From an uncultured Acidobacteriota bacterium (lineage in GTDB: Bacteria > Acidobacteriota > JAAYUB01): 15,105 bases of DNA. Both the position numbers and the translations under genes were made by a program. The stretch covers positions 1-15,105 of the forward strand of contig CALAMB010000232.1 in the NCBI GenBank assembly GCA_937925645.1. The letters are read 5' to 3'. The notes below the pieces were generated by a model. The model searched no databases. It worked only from the letters and a program-made list of their open reading frames with translations, and was not told the DNA's origin. Shown piece by piece: positions 9,301-15,059 of this stretch. The number at the start of each line of letters is the position of its first letter. Position 1 is the stretch's first letter.

Positions 9301-11062
9301 GCTCCGCGGTGGCCGGCGTGGCGGTCCGGGTGACCATGACCAGTTCCTCGCACACGATCGCCGAAGACTGCGACGCCGCCGCCGTGTGCTCACAGCCGCA
9401 GCAGTCGGTGACGGAGGCTTCGACGGAGTTGGCGAACGTGGTGAAGCACCAGGTTTCGCACTCGTCCCGGAGGGGCGCTTGGAGGGTCAGCGTCGTGGCG
9501 AGGGTGGCGGGAGGGAGATAGGCCCAGGTCACCGCGCCGCCGGTGCCGCCGGCCCCGGGAACCCAGGTCCCGCCGCCGGCGTCCACGACGGTGAAGCCCG
9601 CGGGGACCGTGTCGGTGACGGTGACGGCCCCGACGCTCCCCGCGCCGCAGTTCAAGGTCCCCGAATAGTTGGATGTGACGGCGTACGTGACCGCGTCCCC
9701 GATGGAGATGACGTCGGGGGCGCCGGTGACGTCGACCGAAAGGCCGGGCGTCCCGGTTGCCGGGAGGATCTCGCTGTATTCCACCGGGGCGAAATAGGCG
9801 CCGCCGCAGTCGTCGGCGTAGCGCGGTTGCCAGATCAGCGTTCCCGCCAGGTCGGCTCCGCCGCACCAGCCGGCGTACGCCAGGGTGAACGTCACGTCGA
9901 CACGGCCGCCAGCGGCGATGTCGGGCAGCTCAAAGTAACCGGCGGCGTTGTAGGGGACCGACGACGCGGCGACGGCCAGCGGGCTGAAGTCGATCCACAG
10001 CTCGACCGCTCGGGCCGTCCCGTCACCGATATTCTCCACACTCAAGGCCTGCGGGCCGCTGTCCTCGCAGTATGAGAAACCGATGTCGGGGGGCGTCAAG
10101 CTCAGGCTGGGAGAACGGGGGATCCGCTGCACCACCGCGGTGGCCGTCCCGCCGTCGACGGCGGTGTCGAAACAGTCGGTCGCCGGGTTGCAGCCCCACC
10201 GCGCGTCGGCGGAATTGTCCAGGCCGGTGCAGGCGATGACTTTCACCGTGACGTCGAGGGTGATGATGTCGCCGGGAACCATCAGCGCCAGGCCCGGCAC
10301 CTGGGCCGCATCCCAGCGGGTCGTCGGCCCGGCGTTGAGGCCGGCCGGCGACGACGCCACGTACTCGAGGCCCGCCCCCAACCCGTCGGTCACCACCACG
10401 TTCCGGACCGTTCCCAGGCCGGTGTTCTCCACGGCGATGGTCCAGGTGACGTTTTGACCCACCTCCTGGGAGATGACGCTGGGGGTTTTCCGGATGCTCA
10501 GCCGGCCCGGCAACACCTGGATGGCGCGGGCCGCTCCGATCTCGGACGGCGTCCCCGCAATGTCATAGTTAAACCGGCCGCCCAGGGAACCGGAGACGGC
10601 GGCGCACGCCGTTTGAAGCTGAAAGGTGACACTCAGCGTGTCGCCATCGTCCAGGCCCACCGTCGGGCCGCAGAGCGCATCCAGGTCCCAGATCAAGGAG
10701 CCGCCGCCGACCGCAGGATCGGCGGTGCAGAACACCGGGCCGGCGTTGACCCGGATCGAGGTGCTGCCGGGCACGTACGAAAAGCCCGTCAGCAGCGAGA
10801 GATCACCGGTCGCCACCAGGCGGGTCAACGGATTTCCGGAATCGTTTTGCAGGGTGAGGGTGTAGACCTTGGCCTCGCACCGGTTGATCGATGGGTCGCC
10901 GGCGATCTCCAGGTCCTGGGCGCCCAGCCGGGCCAGGGCGATGAATACGATCCCGACCGCGAACCCGCAGCGTCCGACGCGACCGGCCGGACGCTGCCGG
11001 CGATCCGTCCGCTCTTGACCGGTGAAGAAGCTGCCGTGCCGTGTCAGGGACGATCTGAACAT
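386..11062 (-). CDS. Giant secreted modular protein (DUF11 / CARDB / YWTD propeller / Ig-like repeats)
   Basis: The product is 3558 residues and probably a surface or extracellular adhesin or scaffold. Start ATG 11060-11062 follows an AGGTG-type site a few bases upstream. Residues 1-31 are basic and 33-47 hydrophobic, then LGAQ: a Sec signal peptide with a long n-region. Order: about 11 DUF11-like beta-sandwiches (50-1570), three CARDB-like domains (near 1571, 1694 and 1808), six YWTD blades (1920-2167), a cadherin-like domain (2168-2291), a carboxypeptidase-regulatory-like domain (2292-2367), seven Big_3-type Ig repeats (2368-3039), one Ig-like domain (3040-3127) and a four-fold repeat (3128-3558). 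I see no catalytic motif, LPXTG, PEP-CTERM, cohesin, dockerin or membrane anchor, so cell attachment is unclear. One uninterrupted frame of 10.7 kb argues it is functional. Domain calls come from motif reading. Ligand and role are unknown. Confidence 0.9.
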   Translation of the reverse strand: MFRSSLTRHGSFFTGQERTDRRQRPAGRVGRCGFAVGIVFIALARLGAQDLEIAGDPSINRCEAKVYTLTLQNDSGNPLTRLVATGDLSLLTGFSYVPGSTSIRVNAGPVFCTADPAVGGGSLIWDLDALCGPTVGLDDGDTLSVTFQLQTACAAVSGSLGGRFNYDIAGTPSEIGAARAIQVLPGRLSIRKTPSVISQEVGQNVTWTIAVENTGLGTVRNVVVTDGLGAGLEYVASSPAGLNAGPTTRWDAAQVPGLALMVPGDIITLDVTVKVIACTGLDNSADARWGCNPATDCFDTAVDGGTATAVVQRIPRSPSLSLTPPDIGFSYCEDSGPQALSVENIGDGTARAVELWIDFSPLAVAASSVPYNAAGYFELPDIAAGGRVDVTFTLAYAGWCGGADLAGTLIWQPRYADDCGGAYFAPVEYSEILPATGTPGLSVDVTGAPDVISIGDAVTYAVTSNYSGTLNCGAGSVGAVTVTDTVPAGFTVVDAGGGTWVPGAGGTGGAVTWAYLPPATLATTLTLQAPLRDECETWCFTTFANSVEASVTDCCGCEHTAAASQSSAIVCEELVMVTRTATPATAERCSNILYTNMYAFDGSAGALLNELVFTERADHQQQYVPGSLTVTFDGGDVTGCVLVTDTTPGGTLTLDFSGCAAAAVGAKALVITYQLTITEATAAACGGTEFYAWSALQQGSTGSQCLVDGTIYEAVAVAVEAPAMSLRLSGLSTVVDRCRTETVTLTLAQTSMAANPRDVRLVLSGLNYYVVNPSAAICAGDVSPISCTPALVGDDFVWYFGDGFTGAGQSCVLQFQVQKRCSGGGSLEATAFFDDRCHDDGVYDDTCSVSGGLTPAAIRGGDLLVEVSPEVYQAASSSVEWKVFVTNRGAGTAANVWVDHFLGAGLDFSSAVVDDMTGVTVTADMDHTGGAVNGATVAIDALAPGERREISFHAVLIDTFNLTLDVAAAWGCVGVDCQSAVRDSSTVETLTPMLVDTAVVTTPVDACGGSTGTLTLRNAGQTACYNGQVTETLPAGLRYVSGTTRWRVNGGAWNGPDAAYDPNPTVSPLRWTATGIPGLAVLNPGDTLDVDYDLSADCPFTGGPVTVTVSYEDPGGQVINNPASTFSVAFRAPDLRVTKTRADQPVSCGELIEWTIAVENQSGYTLPIVWVEDTLDAAFTFNSSVGDPPYTADDGTFDGVNRVSWELSYLGPGETAILTLRASLDSSPCSPDLDNTVRAWWGCGTADGSSATQPGVDPPDNGLCLNPTPVSYVRTETRQPSLTDFAVGLSPASIDACNGGTEVTFACANTGTTDAFLLDVEISLPAGLTYNPGTARLYVGADGTGATTPIADPAVSGNRLIFFDTADKVNNLVDVLQAAGGSDTLVLKFELRSDCFFAADLGYAVRFYDCCGDTQYQLSGSQTVPALNPELTVTQAPASAQIACGGQQAWTITVTNTGAGNAQVVRIEDTPGAWITVDPGASTAGLTDLGSGKWGWEINDLASGGAQVFTLAGTLNPAGNGCDASRRENNVRAVWGCGTAGDATDGDPLTQSYDCTSAVWATAPTAILRLPNLAVGAVAPAAACAADGSFTGSIAVSIVNAGDGSTGGGFLIQAADGQGWTGTFACANILAAGETLNLDIPGSSWSPAWVPACTPCAAASPYSFTVVLDPTGAVCGCDESDNALAGILFDVHRPELAVTDIDFALVACSGDQVAGAIRVRVDNTGCADAAGVVVRLTADCGLTFGDQITNVPAGSHTLAEFPIVDGAWNDCADETCAFTVAVDPAGLICECVSGGDTLGPVTHTLSLPDLEVTDIELGALSCDSGVVSGSASVTVRNAGSGAAGAFSVSLSTPAGLAFTDQPVAALAAGESITLVFPAAGSLPDCCLCAADFTAAADAAQAVCECRGDNNVRTVRPAAADKIYWTDESAGAIQRAEADGASVEAVLAGLAGPRAVTLDGTGGKMYWLEPAGGVLRRSNLDGTDPETLLDSLSAPVALALDPAAGLLYWTDAAGVHRAGLDGADPENLIPSVTDAAGIAVDSITGRLYFAQPDGRIRGANLDGNDLQEVIAGLGSPFGLALDIRNGMLIFSDPLTGLIQRIYPDGTGLTTVLGGLESAVGCLALNAEAETVYYETRGAAIRRVGLDGAGDAAIVDGLDQSGGVAVLKLNTAPTATEMNQTRDYLQGAATVPLNDIVVTDPDFCDTVMAVLILADPSLGGLSDSSGHGETYDAAAGRWTVTGSVADVNAALADVAFLPVPDNPDAETVTVRIRDASGAGPADGAVVLGVIPYPVISGSVRLNGAGVAGVAMNGLPGGIATDASGGYSAVLPHDWSGTVTPDLAGYHFTPSSRTYANVAVDQPDQDYTATAATAAVLVSEPNPSVFGDPVTLTVTVSSAAGPPPGTVRFLDGAVEIGSGTLSAGAAAFSTSLLSGGLHVLTAAYDGSPGYETSVSPPVNHPVNPAATATNLSSAPNPSVFGDAVTLTAVVSSGAGTPSGTVTFFEGATVLGSQALAGGVATVVIPSPPGGIHGYSAAYSGNADHQPSASAVLNHLVQPAPTATTLSSAPNPSVYGVAVTLTAVVVSPVPAPAGSVAFRDGVVVLGTVVLSGGGTAVFTTSALTGGTHSLTAEYLGTANHAASTSPAVLQTVRRAATATTVSSSVNPSRYGQPVTFTAAVAGPGSPPTGTVVFRADGADLGPAVPLSGGMAVLTTSDLAVGGHTITAHYRPMADPNHLPSEESLTGGQNVVKADTTTALTTSRSSRYGEAVNLTAVVAVIPPGSGMPSGTVTFFDGVTTLGTGTLSGGTATFTTTALAVGPHQLAARFEGNASLNPSVSPSTFHRVYMALTGTVLAAAPNPSHRGQTVTFTATVTATPPGAGTPTGTVTFRDDGVALGSAPLSNGTATWATAQLTMGTHPITAGYSGDENFRSSDSEILSQAVERAETATTLHVSPSPVCPGGTVTLTAMVSVVPAGEGTPTGSVEFRDGPELLGTVALDGNLAVSITLAAPEAGTLIVSAAYSGDGEFMGSSSDPLDLEVAEPPAVTLDPIPTTVGSWASAALTVEYSGTEPVSIQWYEGASGDTSLPVPGATEATLATPAVDWDTGYWARLQNDCGQTDSAAAAVTIRNTYYLAHVAMDDLWWTSLTAVNWSEHDHPVVLEAFGADGTLLETRTLDQLGSRCQLAQDASELFSAETLAQDVWVRTTTASDLKGLVAFGTTDGETQANLPFLKAASFHSAFPYVVTGVAGWYTGLTLVNTDETPASVRLTARDEDGGILSEQAVAIPGYGKYVRFLEEIFPDVADPTRLRNVRVLSDRRLVGFELFWNLDLAGLAGLPAVSMDELPPDGGTYDHFFNEIPDSGSYYTGITFVNLDQAPAAIAAAAFDAAGSQLGTEYLELPPGSQLTRELQAVFPPPDYAAAAYIRWDAPQRVTGFELVLTRDGEFLFDGLVGGLEPWHRLVFPAASPSGGSVRLRLTNQENLHLNLEITAYDAAGVALATRPADLDAYQLLDLNLGADLAPVAAEIAWVEVEGDGLMVGDAFIISADGKRLVIYAGFPAW
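389..1681 (-). repeat. Four-fold C-terminal repeat module of the giant protein
   Basis: Residues 3128-3558 contain four diverged copies of about 100-110 residues. Three share a core of aromatic-aromatic-T, L or I-T-x-VN, later a D or A-x-G turn and an acidic-hydrophobic stretch ending in LF, IF or VF. Visible examples are WWTSLTAVNW, WYTGLTLVNTDETP and YYTGITFVNLDQAP. The fourth copy (VRLRLTNQENLHL) lacks the aromatic pair. Alternating hydrophobic residues suggest a beta-sandwich fold. I cannot name a family. Being C-terminal, the module is a candidate for secretion or cell-surface attachment. Confidence 0.7.
1946..3961 (-). repeat. Seven tandem Ig-like (Big_3 type) repeats in the giant protein
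   Basis: Residues 2368-3039 are seven repeats of 90-98 residues. Typical units carry ATxT...PNPSxxG near the start, then VTLTAxV, P-x-GTVxFxDG, a turn with LSGG, a central TA-x-YxGxxxxxxS and a connecting TV or QA end. The unit is the bacterial Ig-like fold common in stalks of adhesins. Some units are still similar at DNA level: bases 3324-3380 and 3606-3662, one period (282 bp) apart, differ at only about four to five positions. This implies recent duplication or homogenisation within the array. Copy number may vary between strains or be collapsed in short-read assembly. Confidence 0.85.
4562..5305 (-). other. YWTD (LDL-receptor class B-like) six-bladed propeller segment
   Basis: Residues 1920-2167 hold six repeats of about 41 residues. 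The blade openers are KIYWTDESAG, KMYWLEPAGG, LLYWTDAAGV, RLYFAQPDGR, MLIFSDPLTG and TVYYETRGAA. Each is followed by an I or L-x-R-x-x-x-DG strand. Six is the number required to close a YWTD propeller, so the domain appears complete. In known proteins this fold mediates protein-protein contact. Here it sits between the rod-like CARDB and Ig arrays, so it may be a binding head displayed inside a long fibre. Confidence 0.85.
5306..6352 (-). repeat. Three CARDB-like domains in the giant protein
   Basis: Residues 1571-1919 contain three repeats opening with PNLAVGAVAP, PELAVTDIDFAL and PDLEVTDIELGAL, spaced 114-123 residues. Each has V-x-N-x-G in the second strand and paired cysteines near CDESDN-, CECVSGG- and CECRGDNN-like ends. 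This is the CARDB (cell adhesion related) beta-sandwich pattern. Conserved cysteines suggest disulphide-stabilised, exported domains. The last one runs straight into the YWTD propeller. Confidence 0.75.
6353..10915 (-). repeat. Array of about eleven DUF11-like repeats in the giant protein
   Basis: Residues 50-1570 consist of about eleven units averaging 138 residues. They seem partly to alternate between two styles. One has WTIAVENTG followed by VxVxDxLxAGL, as in the unit beginning RLSIRKTPSV. The other has a C...LTLxNAG core and ends LPAGLxYVSGT, as near TPMLVDTAVV. Many units carry two to four cysteines and a recurring W-x-C mini-motif such as WGCGTADG or WGCVGVD. DUF11 repeats are typical of very large bacterial surface proteins and act as spacers or stalks. 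I set the boundaries by eye, so the count may be off by one. Confidence 0.75.
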
Positions 11063-11136
11063 GTTTCACCTACCCTTCCGGCCGGAAAACATCACCCGCA
11101 AACTGCGTCCCGCCTGATTGTGGGAATGTTGGATAT

Positions 11137-11164
11137 ATTACACATAATACCTACACTCAATCAA
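11137..11164 (-). promoter_or_regulatory. Candidate sigma-70-like promoter of the giant gene
   Basis: On the minus strand, TTGATT (complement of 11159-11164) is followed after 16 bases by TGTAAT (complement of 11137-11142), five of six matches to the -10 consensus. It lies in a short AT-rich island in otherwise GC-rich DNA, about 75 bases upstream of the ATG at 11062. A second -10-like TATTAT overlaps the spacer. The call rests on consensus similarity only. Confidence 0.5.
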
Positions 11165-11165
11165 G

Positions 11166-11405
11166 AAGCTAGCAGACGCCGGAAGTGCCGGGAGTCCCTG
11201 CGCGAGGGCTTCGAGAGCCTCCGCAACCGGATGGAGTCGGCAGATTGAACACAGGATGCCCCGCACCGATTATCTCCACAAACCCTGACGGGTTGAACCT
11301 CACCCGAGGACGTCACGAAAGCGGCGCGTCGCAGCGTGCCTCGGTACAGCCAGGCGCAACCGGCCCTGTCAGGGCTGTCGGTGAAGACTCCGCCAAGGCT
11401 ACGGC
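11166..11405. other. Intergenic stretch without a recognisable gene; repeat-like element at its right end
   Basis: About 240 bases lie between the promoter region of the giant gene and the gene-tail fragment at 11406. Short open frames exist on both strands but overlap one another, have no convincing ribosome site and resemble no family I know. Visible structure includes GCCCTG-T-CAGGGC, a perfect inverted repeat at 11363-11375. Next comes a segment at about 11382-11405 containing CTCCGCCAAGGCTACGGCGA, which in one frame reads LRQGYG. I recall similar LRQGYGGQA-type translations at many unrelated gene ends in environmental bacteria, consistent with a dispersed intergenic element, but cannot check this here. 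Confidence 0.4.
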
Positions 11406-11552
11406 GAGGGCCAGACCTTCGACCACCCCCTGCTCGCATTCCAGCAGTTGGGCGTGGCCGCGGACAAGCTCGAGGCGGCGGCGATCCTCAACGGCGTCCA
11501 GCTCGACGACGCCCTGCCGGCTGGTACGCTGCTCAAGGTGGTGGTGAAGTGA
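11406..11552 (+). pseudogene. 5'-truncated gene tail, copy 2 (possible M48-protease-like C terminus)
   Basis: The frame reads GQTFDHPLLAFQQLGVAADK, continues through LEAAAILNGVQLDD and ALPAGTLLKVVVK, and ends at TGA 11550-11552. From 11458 it matches the fragment at 49-141. Upstream, the same frame has a TGA at 11382-11384 and then an LRQGYG-type sequence, so no start codon or N-terminal part exists. The gene was cut off between about 11385 and 11405. The tail style (LNG...LPAGTLLK) recalls the short C-terminal extension of some BepA-like M48 proteases, which is only a tentative guess. It converges on the dockerin gene. Confidence 0.55.
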
Positions 11553-11717
11553 TCGGCGCGTGAATCAACGAGGCCGGCCGGTTTGCGGCCCGGCCGGTGA
11601 TCCCGACACCGGCCCGGTCAGGGAAGCGCGGTCCGGCTGCCGGCGAAGTAGGCGCCCAGGATCAGCAGGTCCTCGGCGTCCAGCGACCCGTCGCCGGTGA
11701 AATCGCACGCCAGCGGG
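11458..11717 (+). repeat. Direct repeat, copy 2 (partner 47-306)
   Basis: This is the second copy of the 260-base repeat, about 92% identical to 47-306 without gaps. Here it spans the end of the truncated plus-strand frame, the hairpin, and the last codons of the intact dockerin gene. Homology stops inside the gene, between its two calcium loops. The two copies lie in the same orientation 11.4 kb apart and bracket the giant gene. Confidence 0.9.
11564..11601. terminator. GC-rich hairpin between convergent gene ends, copy 2
   Basis: GGCCGGCCG at 11572-11580 can pair with CGGCCCGGCC at 11586-11595, with one bulged base and a five-base loop. The flanking ATCA at 11564-11567 and TGAT at 11598-11601 extend the stem. 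It lies between the TGA at 11550 (plus) and the stop of the dockerin gene at 11618 (minus), so it is a candidate bidirectional terminator. It lacks a clear T-tract. The left arm differs from copy 1, yet pairing is kept by a shifted register. Confidence 0.5.
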
Positions 11718-12979
11718 CGCGCGCAGGGGGGCGTGCCGGAGGCGAGGCCGCCCGCCAGCGTCACCGCCAGCACCACGGCGTCGCGCACGTCGCACCCGCC
11801 GTCGCCGTTGATGTCGCCGTCCCGCGTCACCGCCGACGGAACCATGATCCGGTAGACGTGCACGCGGGGCTCCTCGGCGTAGCTTTCGGTGACGTAGAGG
11901 CGGCCCGTCGCCGGATCGTACGCGGCGCCCTCCATGTCGGCGCAGGTGCCGCCGGTCATCCCCTCGAGCGCCCAGACCGCGTAGGGACGCATCTCCCAGC
12001 AGGCCTTCGCGCCGCTCCGCACCTGGAGCAGCTCGGCGGCGTCGTACGCCCACACCTGATGGCGGTACGGCCAGGCGTGGGTGCCGTGGCTGTCGTCGCA
12101 CGGGTCGTCGCACTCCACGCCGCCGCCGACGCCGTAGCAGTAGGTCCCGGTCCCCTGCCGCCCGAAGAAGAGCACGCTCCGGCTCCCCGGCGGGAAGGCG
12201 ATGCCCGCCATGTGGGTGGCCAGGTTGAACAGCTCGTTGGTGGTGGTCTCCGGCGCCAGCGGGTGCGCCAGCGGGTAGAAGATCAGGGTGAAGCCGGGGA
12301 TCGGGCTGGCGGCGCCCACGTCGTCGGGGTCGAACACCGTGGCGCACGGTCCGGCGCTGTTGTTGGAGATGATGGACAGGCATCCCTTGCCCGTCAGCGC
12401 CGGTCCGCCCAGCAGCGCCTGCCATTCGGCGGGGATCACCGTCATGTAGCCCCCCAGGGAGCGCGGATTGGCCTCGGCGGCCATCGGGTAAAATCCCTGG
12501 AAGTCGTCGGGGGCGGCCAGGTTCAAGGTCGAGACGCCGTGGGAGTTCACCTGGCTGGCGTCCCCGTCGTAGTAGCACGAGGCGCCCACGATGAGCCGCC
12601 CGTCGTACACCATCATGCCGTAAACGAACGAATCCGACGTGGCCAGCGTCGCCAGCGCGCCGTCGGTGACGTCGCGGAACTCCTGGAGCACGGTCGCCGT
12701 TCCGCCCAGGTCCGGCACGGACACCTGGGCCACGAACCCGGGGTACCAGTCATGCCCCTGCAGGAACAACGAGGGCGTGCCGGACGGCTCCCGGTAGAAG
12801 CAGAGTCCCTTGCCGCCGTAGCCGAACCGCGAGCCGCCGAAGTCGCCCTCCGGCAGCGCGAAGGAGCCCAGGTAGACGATGTTGGCGCTCTGCACCCGCG
12901 GCAGGTCCCGCGGATCCCCCTGGGCGGCCGCCAGGGCCAGCAAGATGCCGATCAACCCGACAGTCAGCAACGCCCGCAT
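11618..12979 (-). CDS. Secreted protein with C-terminal dockerin type I domain
   Basis: The product has 453 residues. I chose ATG 12977-12979: GGAGG at 12986-12990 lies six bases upstream of it but only three from the GTG at 12980-12982. Residues 1-20 (MRALLTVGLIGILLALAAAQ) form a Sec signal peptide. Residues of about 30-385 are rich in G-Y-W turns and short strands, suggesting a beta-propeller-like or other all-beta fold, with several cysteines; I recognise no enzyme family. The C terminus is a two-loop dockerin. Loop 1 is DINGDGGCDVRD (389-400) and loop 2 DFTGDGSLDAED (426-437), both with the D-x-N/T-x-D-G-x-x-D-x-x-D calcium ligands. Dockerins normally bind a cohesin; no cohesin is recognisable here. 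The gene is single, converging on a gene fragment and divergent from pruA. Confidence 0.85.
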   Translation of the reverse strand: MRALLTVGLIGILLALAAAQGDPRDLPRVQSANIVYLGSFALPEGDFGGSRFGYGGKGLCFYREPSGTPSLFLQGHDWYPGFVAQVSVPDLGGTATVLQEFRDVTDGALATLATSDSFVYGMMVYDGRLIVGASCYYDGDASQVNSHGVSTLNLAAPDDFQGFYPMAAEANPRSLGGYMTVIPAEWQALLGGPALTGKGCLSIISNNSAGPCATVFDPDDVGAASPIPGFTLIFYPLAHPLAPETTTNELFNLATHMAGIAFPPGSRSVLFFGRQGTGTYCYGVGGGVECDDPCDDSHGTHAWPYRHQVWAYDAAELLQVRSGAKACWEMRPYAVWALEGMTGGTCADMEGAAYDPATGRLYVTESYAEEPRVHVYRIMVPSAVTRDGDINGDGGCDVRDAVVLAVTLAGGLASGTPPCARPLACDFTGDGSLDAEDLLILGAYFAGSRTALP

Positions 12980-13057
12980 CACCCACCTCCCGTGACGATC
13001 CGGAATCTCTCGACTCGCGCCTGAGCACCCTATGACTGTTCCGATCTTTTGTCTCCC

Positions 13058-13075
13058 ATTATACCCCTATACCCC
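13058..13075 (-). promoter_or_regulatory. Candidate -10 box of the dockerin gene within a tandem 8-bp repeat
   Basis: On the minus strand the sequence is two perfect copies of GGGGTATA followed by AT, which creates an exact TATAAT (complement of 13058-13063) about 79 bases upstream of the ATG. The -35 position at 17-bp spacing is GC-rich and matches poorly, so the promoter may need an activator. The tandem repeat may be a binding site. The call is based on consensus only. Confidence 0.4.
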
Positions 13076-13125
13076 GCCGGCGCCGCGGCCGGCACCGCGG
13101 ATCCGAACCTCCCCGGCGCCGGAAA

Positions 13126-13155
13126 TTGAAAAATCCCCTCGCCCACTGTTATCAT
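13126..13155 (+). promoter_or_regulatory. Candidate promoter of pruA
   Basis: TTGAAA (13126-13131) and TATCAT (13150-13155) are separated by 18 bases, and a TG one base before the -10 gives an extended -10 element. It lies about 150 bases upstream of the pruA ATG, leaving a leader that contains the hairpin at 13212-13250. The palindrome CCGGCGCCGG (13113-13122) lies immediately upstream of the -35 box. Confidence 0.45.
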
Positions 13156-13211
13156 CTATCTCTTCTGGTCCGCTCGTCGATGGCGGGCGACCGTTTATTC
13201 ACGATCTCCGA

Positions 13212-13250
13212 GCCGGGCGGCGCTACCGCGCACCGCCATGCCCGCCCGGC
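13212..13250 (+). promoter_or_regulatory. Long hairpin in the pruA leader
   Basis: GCCGGGCGG (13212-13220) is the exact reverse complement of CCGCCCGGC (13242-13250), with a 21-base loop. The hairpin lies between the candidate promoter and the pruA ribosome site and would form a stable stem in the mRNA leader. There is no following T-run, so it is not an obvious terminator. It could stabilise the transcript or be a protein-binding site. Confidence 0.35.
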
Positions 13251-13308
13251 CGACAGGGTGGCCGCCGGAAACGGGACCGCCTCCCGCAATTTGGAAAGGA
13301 GACCCCGC

Positions 13309-14934
<1,626 letters not shown>

Positions 14935-14970
14935 GCCGCGGCAGCGGCCGCCGGCGAGCCGGGCCGGGGA

Positions 14971-14999
14971 TTGATTATTCGACGGGCTTGGCATAGACT
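14971..14999 (+). promoter_or_regulatory. Candidate sigma-70-like promoter for the gene at 15074
   Basis: TTGATT (14971-14976) and TAGACT (14994-14999) are separated by exactly 17 bases. The pair lies 37 bases after the pruA stop and about 75 bases before the next start codon. The -35 sequence is identical to that proposed for the giant gene, which slightly strengthens both calls. GC-rich DNA with a GCCGC/GCGGC mini-hairpin at 14935-14948 lies between the pruA stop and this site. Confidence 0.5.
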
Positions 15000-15022
15000 G
15001 TGGCTTCCCCATCGGACGGGCA

Positions 15023-15059
15023 CGCGGATCCGATCCGCGGACCGGCCGTTTATTTTTCC
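15023..15059 (+). promoter_or_regulatory. Leader hairpin followed by a T-rich tract ahead of the last gene
   Basis: CGCGGAT (15023-15029) and ATCCGCG (15033-15039) form a perfect seven-base stem with a CCG loop. Nine bases further comes TTTATTTTT (about 15049-15057), directly before the ribosome site. It lies between the candidate promoter and the start codon, so it could be an attenuator-like element or an operator palindrome. The gap between stem and T-tract is longer than in a standard intrinsic terminator. Confidence 0.35.

Larger units (their letters stand above)
12980..13308. other. Divergent intergenic region between the dockerin gene and pruA
   Basis: These 329 bases contain no convincing gene. 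From left to right they hold the ribosome site of the dockerin gene (GGAGG on the minus strand, 12986-12990) and a minus-strand -10 box within a tandem 8-bp repeat (13058-13075). A GC-rich stretch with the palindrome CCGGCGCCGG at 13113-13122 follows. Then come a plus-strand promoter-like pair (13126-13155), a leader hairpin (13212-13250) and the pruA ribosome site (13296-13301). The palindrome sits between the two promoters and could be an operator. Confidence 0.6.

Noticed and set aside
11161..11547. Small overlapping open frames on both strands (for example 11161-11439 minus and 11185-11547 plus)
   Set aside because: They have no ribosome site, no domains and R/G/S-rich composition, and they overlap the promoter island, the repeat-like element and the gene-tail fragment.
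12980..12982. GTG start one codon upstream of the dockerin gene ATG
   Set aside because: It would be only three bases from the GGAGG; the ATG at 12979 has normal spacing of six.
13126..13308. Upstream TTG start that would add 61 residues to pruA
   Set aside because: The TTG coincides with the -35 box of the candidate promoter, the extension has no family similarity, and the ATG at 13309 has a well-spaced AAGGAG.
14988..15004. Sigma-54-like TTGGCA...GC pattern before the last gene
   Set aside because: The distance between GG and GC is one base too long and the -12 element does not match TTGC; the sigma-70-like pair fits better.
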